Shown: positions 1 to 10,200 of the stretch, in pieces
Layout of the letters: every line of letters starts with the position of its first letter
How positions within the stretch are numbered: the stretch's first letter is position 1
Notes under the pieces: generated by a model
Told to the model about the DNA's origin: nothing
Seen by the model: only the letters and a program-made list of their open reading frames with translations
Database searches by the model: none
Translations under genes and position numbers: made by a program
DNA from: Hemileia vastatrix
Lineage: Eukaryota; Basidiomycota; Pucciniomycetes; Pucciniales; Zaghouaniaceae
Length of the DNA stretch: 64,000 nt
Direction of reading: 5' to 3'
Assembly: GCA_030280995.1 (NCBI GenBank)
Contig: JASXTE010000008.1
Location: forward strand, 186,001-250,000

Positions 1-856
1 TCTTGGCCAGGACTAAATTTTATTCACTTTCTTCTTGGACATAATCCTACCCTCTCTACATACCACATGACCTAAAATCTCTAAAGCTGGCACACAACAT
101 GAAAATTTTGAACCCAAAATAGTTTAACCAGCTTCTTCAATTCTAAAAAAGTTCCTCTCTAAAGTGACTGCATACTCCCAGATGAATTTTTGTATCCCTG
201 GGTTCTCCTCCAACACTTCATTATCATAATCTGTTGAAGGTCCTTTAATTCCTCCATTTTCAATAAAGATTCCAGAATATTGAGGAATTTCATCTTGAAG
301 AATCCAAGCCATCTGAGATTGATAAACAGCAACTGAATTTGTTGCTCCTTGAGGTCATGTTTATAAGCAATTTTTCCAAAACCTTTAATTCCCTTATCCA
401 TCATAAAATCACCCATAAAAAAAGTTGGCAGTTTATCCTTTTGCTGGAGGACCGGAATCGAATTATCAAAAAAATTATTTTTTTGTGTTTTAATTATACT
501 TAGATTTTTTATAGAATTTTGATGAAATAATTGCAGTTTACCCTCTTGCTGGAGGTCAGAAGATAAACCATTCCAATTTTTATTCAACATAATATTCCCC
601 ATCTTCCCTCTTGATCCATTCTTGAATGCAATCAAAAATCTTGACAGAGAAGTGAGACAAACCAAAAATTTGAAAACATAATAACAATTTAACATATTAT
701 TAACAGAAAATAATAGAGAATCCACTTGAATTATCTCCAAGTGAGCTGACCTATTTCAATCTGGGATCTCATCCTGGGGAGAGATTGAAACATTAGAGTG
801 ATCAGCCCCTACTACCCCAAAAAATGAGGGTCACCTATATTCCCCTCTAAACATAA
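1..856 (-). pseudogene. pol remnant of family A (RT piece fused to pol N-terminal region)
   Basis: Positions 312-124 encode a stretch matching the RT palm region of the plus-strand copy (32417 onward), including the segment that holds its FIDD catalytic motif; here the aspartates are replaced (FIEN), so it would be inactive. Upstream homology continues to about 360 and then switches to sequence matching about 30600-30730 of the plus copy, so the core of RT motif A is deleted. Positions 741-856 match about 30182-30280. Stops interrupt every frame. Recognised only by comparison with the better copy in this window. Confidence 0.75.
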
Positions 857-3361
857 TTAATCAGAAGCCTTCCTTTTAATACGCCACTTCTTGGTGCATA
901 AAAAACAATGACACATAGTGGTAATCCCTGGCCGTGTTTCCCAACCTTCTTCTCCAGGAGGTTCCAACCGCATATGAAGCCTTCTCATATTATCCCATGT
1001 AATCTCCAAACTAATGCCCATACCAGCTTGATAACTAATCCGGGCCTCAAAAAAAACAAAAAAAGGACCACCAAGAACAGTTTTAACCGCCTCTCTGGCC
1101 ACATAGAAATGAACCTTTCCAACTGATCTACCAACACATAACTTAACATGCTCTGCTGTACCCATCAGCTCAGTAGCATGCCCTCCAATACCTCTGAGGT
1201 TTCCCCCAGTTCCAGATTTAATAGGCAGACCAATACTGGTAGCCTTCTAGAAAGAAAAAAGATTAATTTGAGACCATGAATCAACCAGTGCCTTAACCTC
1301 TCTACCATTGAGAGTAACCATCAAATAGCCTAAAGGTGCAGAAAAAATGAGTTTCTACCTCCTCACCAAACTTCTCCACATTTTCACATATATATTCCAC
1401 CTCTCCTGTGACACTCTTCTCCTTTTCAGATGCTTCTTCTGCTTTTCTGCAAGGGTTGGACTAATCATAAATAATTTGCCTTACTATAAAGGGATTTGAA
1501 GTTAATTTAATCTTCCTAAAACTATTTCCATCTCATTTTCTTGTCCAGAAACATTGGGCCTCTCATATTGAGCCTTAGATTCTGTTACCTAGGCCCTGGG
1601 CACCTATTGGGGACGAAAATTGCCATCTTCACCCCCCATAATCACATCTTCACTACTAGTAACCCTAACTCCATCACCAGCTACTTTCACTAATCCAGAT
1701 CCATCACTGGTCCTCCTTACCCCTTCCATAGGAGTAGGACCACTAAAACTTGGTCTGGGGAGAGATGCCAAAGGGAGATCCTCCTCAGAATCCAAATCTT
1801 CATCCACTGGCATAGGCTCACCATTTAAATCCAACTTTCCAAAACTAGGAGGCCCCATATCAGCCATCCCCTTCTGCATATTATAAATTTTGTCCTTAGA
1901 GTAAGGTTTCTTTTCCAACTTTTAAATTTCTTCCTTTCCCAGTTTAGCCCTTAATTGGCTATGTATGCTACTCTTAGCTTTAGTAGCAGCTGCTCTTCTA
2001 GCAGCATTGACATGGTATTCACCCACCATACAACTTTCCTCTGCCCTAACTACAGAGGATAACTCCAAACCACAAAATGAAGTTGAGAATGTGGCCGTAT
2101 TTACCTCTTTAAATTTTCCTTTAACTACCTTCTACACATCTTTACCATCACCAACTTTACCACCTTTATCATTTTCTTCATCACCACCAGGTAACTCTTC
2201 AAGCCTGGTCCTTTTTCCCAAATACATATTCCTCCTAACCAAATACAAGGGAGCTTGACCTTCACTGAGCTTGATGAAAGATCCATCAGGGAATTTATAA
2301 ACCTTTCCATCAAAGTTTACTCTATCAGCATCCAAGTCCCTATCCAAAAAATAATATTGTCCAGCTTTGTGTCCCCTCCTATTACAATAAGAGTACACCC
2401 TGGACTCGCCATATCCACCTCTAAAACCATTTCCACCATTACCATTACCATTACCATAGCCATTAAATCCATAATTCCTCCTCTCATGACCTCTAGATTG
2501 GTAAGAAGAAGAAGTGGAAGTTGAAGCCACAGGTGCTCTATTGGCTTTTTGAGTCTCTTGAACAAATATCTTTAATTGTTTAGTTAAATTGGCCAAGTGA
2601 TTGACCATCTTGTTATCTACATTTCCCTCAACTTTAGCAACAGGCTGTCCCATCTGAGCCTTCTTGGCTTCTTGAAGTTGAATCATTATATATTTATTTT
2701 CAGCCAATACTTCATTAACCTTGCTAACATATTGAATACAAGATTCTTGATATTTGTCCAGTGCCATGAGTTTTAAGTAGCCTTATATGTTCTCCTTGAT
2801 GATCTCCAAAGCTGGTAGTTTCTGTTCACCATTAGGCAGATCCTTCATCAAATTTTTCCTAGACAGTACTTTTAACACATCCATCCTAATATCCCTAGTA
2901 AAAGAAGACCAGAATAGATCCTTGGCCTGATTTTCATGGCCCAATTCCTCCACCAAAATCAGATATTCCACCACTTCATCAAACTTTTCACATAACTTTT
3001 TGAAGTCCACCATATTAGAAACACCACCTTTAGCTTTCCAATCACTTACAATCTTATTGAGATCCATAATAGTATACCTGACACACCATCTATCAACCAT
3101 CTCTTTTGAAAACCTTATCCAATCAAACCTTTTATAACCCTCCATAGCAATGACCTCCTTTTCCACCTCTCTGTCAACAATAAAAAACCTGATCTGCTTT
3201 ACCATATCCAGTTTAGTAGCTCCATCCACCTAAGAAGCAGCCTCATATCTGCTCAAAAACCATTTAACTTCTTCCCCATTAAAAATGGGCCCATCCCAAG
3301 AAACAATCCTAACTGATGGTGTCATAGGAAGAGACACACCAGATCCAGCACCAGAAGACAT
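857..3361 (-). pseudogene. gag-protease remnant of family A
   Basis: The start is the ATG near 3361, which matches the gag start of the plus copy (26922). Segments 3229-2783, 2767-2132, 1918-1604 and 1165-857 align in order with the gag and protease parts of that protein but lie in shifted frames. The zinc-knuckle region (about 2380) has kept the central Cys and His while the first and last Cys have become Tyr, so nucleic-acid binding would be lost. The DSG-type protease motif region near 1260 is broken by a stop. This is a dead copy, useful for reconstructing family history. Confidence 0.8.
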
Positions 3362-3514
3362 CCTAATAGATTAGATTAAAGATAAAGTGTTCCAATAAGT
3401 GAGCCTCTTTCAGGCTAAGATAAATAAATCGATAAGAGTTTCAGAAAGCAAGCCTCTTGCAGGCTAAAAGTCCAAGTATCAAGTAAGTTCTTTTAAAAGC
3501 TAGAGAAATCCATA

Positions 3515-3531
3515 CCCCAAGTTGCGCGCCA
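3515..3531 (-). other. Primer binding site of family A, minus copy
   Basis: On the minus strand the sequence next to the LTR end reads TGGCGCGCAACTTGGGG. It occupies the position of TGGTGCCCAACATGGGG beside the 5' LTR of the plus copy, 4-5 nt after the terminal ACA. A TGG start is typical of a site pairing with a tRNA 3' CCA. The tRNA species was not identified. Confidence 0.6.
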
Positions 3532-3535
3532 AAGA

Positions 3536-3936
3536 TGTAGGCAGACTCTTACAGTCGCCTTGCTGTAAGTAGAATCCAAAGGAGTTGAATAATCAGAGAT
3601 AACCCTGTCCCTCTAAATGAATTTGTGAGTTTTTTACATCAATAAGCTTAAAGGTCTACTTGATAATAATAAAGAATGAAAACCTGTCTTATTAACACTT
3701 GTTAGGATGATTGAGAGGCTCTCCTATGCAAAACAACTGAAATTTAATAATAAAGTTACACCAGAAACAATATTTTAAAAGAAAGAAGTTTTAATGTCTT
3801 TAGATTTTAATAATTTTTGAAAACAGATACTATAAATGAGTCCCTGGAGTTGAGACCTTTCTAATGATACCCTATATGTTAATGTTTAAGAGTTGTTGAG
3901 TAAAATATTTAAAGTGTTAAATAAAATTGTTATATT
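3536..3936 (-). repeat. Family A LTR, 3' part (split)
   Basis: Reads on the minus strand into the terminal CCTACA and matches the last part of the LTRs at 25239-26608 and 36330-37718. The other part of this LTR lies at 8924-9738, beyond the Harbinger insertion. Confidence 0.75.
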
Positions 3937-4317
3937 AGGGGGTATCAATGTTGACTGATCCGCAATTAAATTAATTGTGGAAAATAATCTGCATACCCCA
4001 ATTATCTTCTGCAATTATTTTTGCTAATAATTGGGTTGTTAGACACTTTACGTGTCAATGTTCACCTCTTATCCAATATTTTTTTACTCAATTTTTCATA
4101 ACCACATCTTGGACAATTTTCTGTCATAACCACATGTTGCACAACTTTCTGCCATAACCATATCTTGCACTACTCTCTTGATATGCCTTCTACCATGCTG
4201 AGCACTCCCATACTCATCCCATCTTGTTCATTCTATCTGCTCAGAATTTCTCCCCATTTTATCTCACTCTCTCATCTGCTTGTTTCTGCTCCTTTTCATC
4301 TTCATTTATATTTTAAC

Positions 4318-5720
4318 ATGCCTTGTCGTCCTAGATCCTCTCAAAGGGAGCCATCAACCAGTTGTTCTTCAAATCCCACTACTCCCTCTTTCCCCCACTC
4401 AGCCGAGAAATCTAAGACAGTTCAATTAAAAAATATGATTATCTCATTCTTATCAACTGGCTGAAAATCAGATCCTGCTATGATTCTTGTTTTGGTACTG
4501 AGTATTCAACTAGAGTAGGACGGCCCCCAGCATAAAAAAATAATGGCTATCTTTTAATGGCAAATGAATTACGGAATAAGACCAAGGGAAGGATTGATCT
4601 TTTACCTAAACAGATTTCTGAACGCTTCAACCATTACCAAGCCAAATACAAGAAGGCAAAGGCTCTTTCATCTTCCACTGGTTTTGGGGTTACCGACATT
4701 GATATAACTAAGGGTATCAAATCCATAGACGATAAACTTGATTCTTTATGTCCTTACTTTAAAGAGATGGATGCGATTTTTGGAGAGCGAGCCAATGTTA
4801 ATCCTGTAAACATGTTGGATGGAGAAGATCCTATCTCCAAACATGATGTTGAAGAAAATCTTTTACCATCCTCTTCCTCCACTCAAGCCTCACATCATTT
4901 GAATGAGACATATCTAGATAGCTTTTCTGTAGATCCTATAGGTGATTTAACCCATCCAAATCTAACTCAGGTCTGTCTCTTTTTTCTTTTATCTTATCAT
5001 TTCTATTTTTTATTTACTTATCTTTTTCTTATTTCTTAAAAGGCTGATGAACAAACCCAAGATCCTCAATCAACTGAGTCTGGAGGTAGTGACAATGATA
5101 AGGAAGAAAATATGACCTTGAACAAGAAGCGTAGGGCTTCAAGTAGTCTAAATTTCCACTCACAAAGAAGACAAAAAAGTGATACTTCATCACAAAACCC
5201 TTTTTTGTCTATGTAAAAATTTTGAGAGAAGCGTAATTCTGGTAAGTGATACCATACCTCTTATTACTTTACTCTACTTTTCTTCCACTTTATACTAATT
5301 TTTATTATCACTCTAGAACAAGTAGAAATTGCTAAAGAGACTCTAAGCTTTGAAAAGAAGAAATATGAGCTCTCTTTAAGGAGGGATGATAGGCTAAAAG
5401 ATTTGGAAGAGAGGAAGTACAAGCTCTCTTTACAGAAGGATGATCAGGCCCAAGATTTGGAGGAGAGGAAGTACAAGCTCTCTTTACGGAAGGATGGTTG
5501 GGCCCAAGATTTGGAGGAGAAGAAGTTTGAGTTAACTCTAAGTATTTAAAAATCAAAAAAAGAGGAGAAAACACTCGAACATCAAAACATATTAGAGCAG
5601 ATGAAATATAAGTTTGATCATGAAGAAAATTCCAAAAAGAAAAATTTCTTGATAGAGTGTTTTATAGCTAATAAATCTGTTGAGGAAATTGAAATTTTAA
5701 AGATATTTTTGGATGACTAG
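4318..5720 (+). pseudogene. Harbinger ORF1, Myb/SANT-like with C-terminal coiled coil (degenerate)
   Basis: The probable start is the ATG at 4318, followed by a Ser/Pro-rich leader. The best-kept part (4557-4970) contains basic KTKGRID and NHYQAKYKKAK stretches, then STGFG and a CPYFKEMD motif followed by FGERANVNP. This is the pattern of the Myb/SANT-like ORF1 proteins that accompany Harbinger transposases in rust fungi and help the transposase bind DNA. Two introns can be proposed (about 4971-5040 and 5241-5316). The 3' part (5330-5720) encodes three repeated KYKLSL-type units followed by a Lys/Glu-rich helix, probably a coiled coil. Stops near 4462 and 4513 and others downstream inactivate it. 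A better copy of the N-terminal part is at 21998. Confidence 0.65.
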
Positions 5721-5884
5721 TTTGTTTTATTTCTCTCACACTTCAACTGTTCATATTTATTTGTACATAAAATTTACAATAATTTCTTGTATTTCATTAC
5801 TCTATCAATCATTACTTGAATTTTTGTATTTTAATGTTAAATATTCTTTTTTTAAATAAAATTTTCATGTCTCCTTTGAAAATT

Positions 5885-6300
5885 TGACGATCCCCCACCC
5901 CTGGTTTTTTTGAAGTAAGGGGTTGGTATCACCAAAATTCTTTCATGTCATGAATCTTGAAAGTCTTATATGAAACTTTGCCTTAACTACCCCCTGCATT
6001 TTACCAGTATCCCAAAAATTCTTACATGTCAAGAATTTCACAAGTCTTATAAGAAATTTTGGCAAAACCTCCCATGGATTTTATTGAAGTAAGGAACGGG
6101 TATCACCAAAATATTTACAAGTCAAAAAAATTCTATATCTGTTTTAAAAAATTTGCAATACTCTCCCCTGCATTTAATTGAAGCAAGGGGTGGGTATCAA
6201 CAAAATTTTTCTAAGTCATCAATTTCACATGTCAGATTTGAAAATTTGGCAATACCCCCCCCCTGCATTTTATTGAAGTAAGGGGTGGAAGTCATCTAAA
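5885..6300 (+). repeat. Tandem repeat, about 85-115 bp unit
   Basis: About four to five units share a core of the type CCCCTGCATTTTATTGAAG, then TAAGGGGTGGGTATCACCAAAA and AAGTCATCAATTTCACATGTC. The same units recur at 13795-13950 and 23670-23820, always just 3' of ORF1, so they belong to the Harbinger family. Confidence 0.7.
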
Positions 6301-6886
6301 TTTAATACTTTTACATAAATTATTAAATAAATATCTAATATATATCAATTTCCCTAGTTTAAAGTAATGACAATTCCTCAAGTCAAAATGCAGATCAAGT
6401 CTAGAAACTAAGTTTGGGACTTTCCACAGGTATAGGCTAGAGGAACCCCATGAAACAAATAAATGTTATCATGATTACCTGTTATAAAACCAAAGGTTTT
6501 TGGCTCATCACATTACTTGAAAAAATTGATAAATATGAAATATTTATTAATAATTTATGAAAAAATATAAATTTTTTGATGACAACTCTAATCCCCATAC
6601 TTTTTAGGGAAATGCTGGATCTTTGTTACTATCAATTCTGTAACGGTGATAAGACAATAAGTTTGCTATGTTTCAAACCATATTGAGGCTGACTTACCAA
6701 TAGTGAAATATTTTTAGTCCTCGATTTTGGGCCCAGTTGAGTGTATGAGGTCAATATGCATCCGTAAAGAGATATCTTTGAGTTCAAAATGTTTTTTTAA
6801 ATAGGTACCCCAGAGAAGAACAAAATTTAGAGTCAGAATGATGATTGGCTATAACAAACTTACTAGATGAAATGAAGACAATATTT
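6301..6886. other. Harbinger internal non-coding sequence
   Basis: Positions 6301-6600 match 13945-14245 and 23810-24110 of the other Harbinger copies. After about 6600 the similarity ends, marking the point where foreign sequence replaces the Tet-like gene tail seen in the other two copies. No gene was seen. Confidence 0.5.
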
Positions 6887-7765
6887 TCATGCATGCACAT
6901 ACAATATAGAAGTAAGATTAAGACAATCTAGAAAAGAAAAATTGTGGTGGTTGGGGTGTCCGGAACAATAGACACCAGGTGCAACCATAGCAAAACCCAT
7001 AAGTGGAACCAAAACTTCCAAGCCAGGATTGGAATGTCTTGATGGTCCAAGAGCAGACAGTGTGTCACAGGGAGAAGAAGGAGCAGGAGAAGGAGGATGA
7101 GGAGGATGAGCAGTTGTTGCGGATGATATTGCTGTTCTTGAGGATGTTTCTATGTTGTGCCAGATATGAGTGTTGCTGTTGAAGGAGACTGCGGTTTGGA
7201 ATATGAAGATACTTGAGAGTGGGGTGGATTCGAAATTGAAATCAGCCAAGACACATTAACAGGTTGAGTAGGATATATCTTGGAAATTTGACATTGTGGC
7301 TCATCAGGTGGAATACAGTAAGACGTGATGGATGCCACTTCTGCAGGAACACAGAAAAACAATAAAACTTGATGACTTGATTATATTCTGGAGTGAATAT
7401 CAAAGATGCAGCCTCTAAAAACAAGTAAGGCTTGATTATATACGCAGAAGTGTGTGATTAATTTTTTGGAGATAGAGCAATAGCTAAACATTTAAATTGA
7501 TGCAAACTTATCAAATCGTCTGTCCAGGAAAATAAAATAATCCAAATTTTTGTGTTAAAATATGAGTGAATTCAAAAGAAACAAAATAGTAAACCACCTT
7601 CTTGACTTCAATGGCTGATACACTTCTGGCTCTCTAATGGCCCATGATTTTGGTACTCGACTTAAAAACAAAAGTATTGCCAGCACGATCACGTGGGCTA
7701 AGCCAAAGGAAACATAGAAAAACAACTTGGATTGAACAACGGCTGAACTATCTGCTTTCTGTCAT
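6887..7765 (-). pseudogene. Captured gene fragment with exon-intron structure, membrane protein of unknown function
   Basis: Read on the minus strand, about 7765-7600 is an open exon with a clear hydrophobic helix (LFFYVSFGLAHVIVLAILLFL). It is followed by an intron-like stretch ending in a T-rich tract and TTTTTAG near 7420, a short exon (7419-7383), and an acceptor TTCCTGCAG near 7342. The next exon includes the motif YPTQPVNVSW. A Pro/Ser/Thr-rich stretch follows (about 7150-6990). No similarity to transposon proteins was seen, and the other Harbinger copies have different sequence here. The best reading is a host gene piece captured with its introns. Product and true boundaries are unknown. 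Confidence 0.35.
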
Positions 7766-7916
7766 ACTTGCAATAATAAAGTTTTATTGTTGGGAGAATG
7801 GGGACTAACAAAGAAAACGGATGTTTAACCAACTCACAATAGAAAACATGCAAAATGTGTCTACATAAAAGGATGGCTTAAATCAGTATGATGTTAATTA
7901 AGCTTGAAGAGGTGAA

Positions 7917-8490
7917 TTTTGTGGCAAGGGGGTGGAGGAGGAGGTGGAGGTGGTGGCAAAGAGGGGGAGGAGATGGTGGTGGCAAGGAGGAGGGGGTGGT
8001 GGTGGTGGTGGTGACAAGGAGGAGGAGGAGGTGGTGGTGGCGAGGAGGTGGTGGTAGTGGTGGCAAAGAGGAGGAGGTGAAGGTGGTGGCGAGGGGGTGG
8101 TGGTGGTGACAAGGAGGAGCAGGAAGTGGTGGTGGTGGTGGCGAGGGGGTGGAGGTGGAGGAGATGGTGGTGGCCAGGAGTTGGAGGTGGTGGTGGTGGT
8201 GAGGAGGTGGTGGTAGTGGTGGCCAAGAGGAGGAGGTGAAGGTGGTGTCAAAGAGAAGGAGGTGAAGGTGGTAGCAAGGAGACGGGGGTGGTGGAAAAGA
8301 GGAGGAGGTGGTGGGGAGGGGGTGGAGGTGGAGGTGGTGGCAAAGAGGAGGAGGTTGTTGCGAGGAGGAGGTGGTGGTGGAGGTGGTAGGGAGGGGGTGG
8401 AGGAGGAGGTGGAGGTGGAGGTGGAGTTGGTGGAGGTGGAGGTGGAGGTGGAAAGGAGGAGGAGGAGGAGGAGGAGGTGGAGGTGGTGAA
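7917..8490 (+). repeat. GGTGGN purine-rich simple-sequence array
   Basis: About 570 bp made almost wholly of GGTGG, GGAGG and GAGG runs on the plus strand with hardly any C. All long open frames here are artefacts (Pro/His/Leu-rich or Arg/Trp/Gly-rich). It lies where the transposase sits in the autonomous relative. Confidence 0.9.
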
Positions 8491-8559
8491 TAAAGTAGCA
8501 TAAATAAACTAAAAAGATGGGTAAAAAATGATAAATAATGAGGTCAGTGGAAGGTGTAG

Positions 8560-8920
8560 GTGATGAGTGGGAAGTGGGAATTCACCGCCAAATGTGCAGT
8601 TGGGGTGTGTAGATAGAAAAAAAACTTAAGTGTTCACCACCAAAATTATGTAGCATAGAGTGAGGAGAGACTTAAGGATGGCATCAACAATTATAAGTCA
8701 TTTGACTTTCTTAAAAATCCATCATGGATGTGATGAGTTTGGGATCAGGAATTAGGAATGGAAATTGGGGTGTAAGGGGCAGGATAATGTTTTATTGTGC
8801 ATTCCTTATCCACTAGCCCTGGGGCAAGTGGATAAGAATCTTCTGCAATTAATAATGTCGGATCCGGGAAAAAAAAATTCCTGATCCCTAATTGCAGATC
8901 CCTGAACATTGATATCCCCT
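8560..8920. repeat. Harbinger right-end block of element 1
   Basis: This block matches 40915-41266 over almost its whole length, including the start region of the transposase gene, a subterminal hairpin with arms TATCCACTAGCCC and GGGCAAGTGGATA (about 8807-8837), and the terminal inverted repeat. It shows that element 1 derives from the transposase-bearing family. Confidence 0.75.
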
Positions 8921-8923
8921 ATT

Positions 8924-9738
8924 ATAAGGGTATTATAAATGATTAATTATTTTGTTGAAAAAAGAAAAATATGAATAATGGATTTTATCCTTCAAAAAGA
9001 CCCATCTAATCAAAACTAAAATCAAAAAAACATGTAGAAGACTAATATTCTCCCCTTCTATCTGATTCTCCTACTTCAGAACTTTCCAACAATACCCTAC
9101 ATGCATAGGATCTAAAATAAACTATTGATCTAACAAGCGTAATAAATTCTAACCAAATTTTGCCACAATAGCCAAACTTTTCTGCAGTGACCAAACTTTG
9201 CACTGGTGATCAGACTTTTCTGCAGTGACCAAACTTTGCACTGGTGATCAGACTTTTCTACAGTGACCAAAATTTGCACTGGTGATCAGACTTTCCAATT
9301 GTGAGCAAATTTTGCCACAATGAGCTCTTTTTGCCATAATTAGCTAATTTTTCCATAATGAGCTAATTTGGCCAGAGTGAGCTAAATTTGCCACAGTGAG
9401 TTAAATTTGTCACCATGACCAAACTTGGCCACAATGACAGAATTTTTCCAGTACACTTGGCTTTTGCACCGGAAAATCACCGGAGAGCACCAGAGCGCAC
9501 CCGAGCGCACCAGAAAAAAAGTGGCCATTCCAAGAGCACACTTCATTCACCAAAAATACAAATCCATAAAACCATCAAATCACAAAAGAAATAAAACATA
9601 TAACCATTCAAAAACACCAAAAATCAACCCAAAAAAGTCCAATTAACTCCCTTCAACCAAATTAACACCTGGTAACACCATGATCTTCTTCCAACCAAGT
9701 TCCAATAAAATTTTAACCTAAGTGGCCTACCCAGATTT
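8924..9738 (-). repeat. Family A LTR, 5' part with internal tandem repeats
   Basis: Continuation of the LTR split by the Harbinger insertion. It contains about 270 bp (9160-9430) of 20-43 bp repeats built from CCAAACTTTGCACTGG and CTTTTCTGCAGTGA. The same repeats are in both LTRs of the plus copy (25610-25880, 36700-36990). Similarity to the LTR start fades at about 9738, a few bases before the expected terminus. Confidence 0.75.
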
Positions 9739-9748
9739 GGAAAGACTT

Positions 9749-9891
9749 AGCGGGATAATGCTTTCTTGTGGATTCCTTATCCACTAGCCCCAGGGCTAGT
9801 GGATAAGCATCTTCCGCAATTAATAATGTTTGATCCTGGGAAAAAAAATTCCTGGTCCCTAATTGCGGATTGGTCAACTTTTATTCCTCCT
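9749..9891. mobile_element. Harbinger right-end fragment
   Basis: A 140-bp piece matches the ends at 8780-8920 and 41125-41266. It includes a subterminal palindrome with 15-bp arms (CTTATCCACTAGCCC and its complement) and a terminal CCTCCT followed by ATT. The rest of the element is missing; the family A LTR abuts it on the left. Confidence 0.6.
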
Positions 9892-10200
9892 ATTATAGAC
9901 ATGGATAAGCTTATATGTATGCATAAACCTCATAAATCAAATAAACATTATAAATCAATTATTAGCATATAAAGATATTTTAAAGCTCTTTTAAATTGAT
10001 CTTGTCTTTATATCAGCTATAAATAAATTTCTAATTTTTACCACTAGTCCACACCAGCCCAATATTGTGAGTTAAAAATTGAGTATAACAGTTTTATTAT
10101 TATTTCCCTGAGGTTCAATCTATAAATCATTTATTATTAACTAGTAGGACCATTAATATTTATTATTAAGTCATATGTAAGTACTAGCATACACTGACAG
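9892..10200. other. No gene seen
   Basis: AT-rich sequence between the Harbinger end and the first copia similarity. It is not similar to the presumed copia LTR at 17108-17590, so the copia 5' end seems lost. Confidence 0.4.

Larger units (their letters stand above)
3937..8920. mobile_element. Non-autonomous PIF/Harbinger-like element 1
   Basis: Terminal inverted repeats start AGGGGGGTATCAATGTTGAC at 3937 and end with the matching sequence closing in CCCCT at 8920. The flanking triplet ATT is present on both sides (3934-3936 and 8921-8923). Inside are an ORF1 remnant (+), tandem repeats, a captured gene fragment (-) and a GGTGG array. The last 360 bp match the end next to the transposase of the element at 21686-41266, but no transposase is present, so this looks like an internally replaced derivative of that family. 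It sits inside an LTR of family A and is therefore younger than that copy. Confidence 0.8.
1..9738 (-). mobile_element. Ty3/gypsy retrotransposon, family A, decayed minus-strand copy
   Basis: This is a second copy of the element at 25239-37718, in the opposite orientation and cut by the left window edge. From right to left it shows an LTR (9738-8924 and 3936-3536), a primer binding site, gag-protease remnants and a short piece of reverse transcriptase. About 1.5 kb of pol is deleted: at about 365 the text jumps from RT to the pol N-terminal region. A Harbinger-like element is inserted in the LTR at 3937-8920. Many stops and frameshifts are present. The copy lacks the solo LTR found in the plus-strand copy at 29375, so it gives the empty-site state. 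Confidence 0.85.

Noticed and set aside
42..856. Separate gene left of the gag remnant
   Set aside because: All of it aligns with pol or the protease-RT linker of the family A copy in reverse orientation.
7878..8501. Long Pro/His/Leu-rich and Trp/Gly/Arg-rich open frames
   Set aside because: They are translations of the GGTGG simple repeat in several frames on both strands; no start context, domain or conservation is seen.
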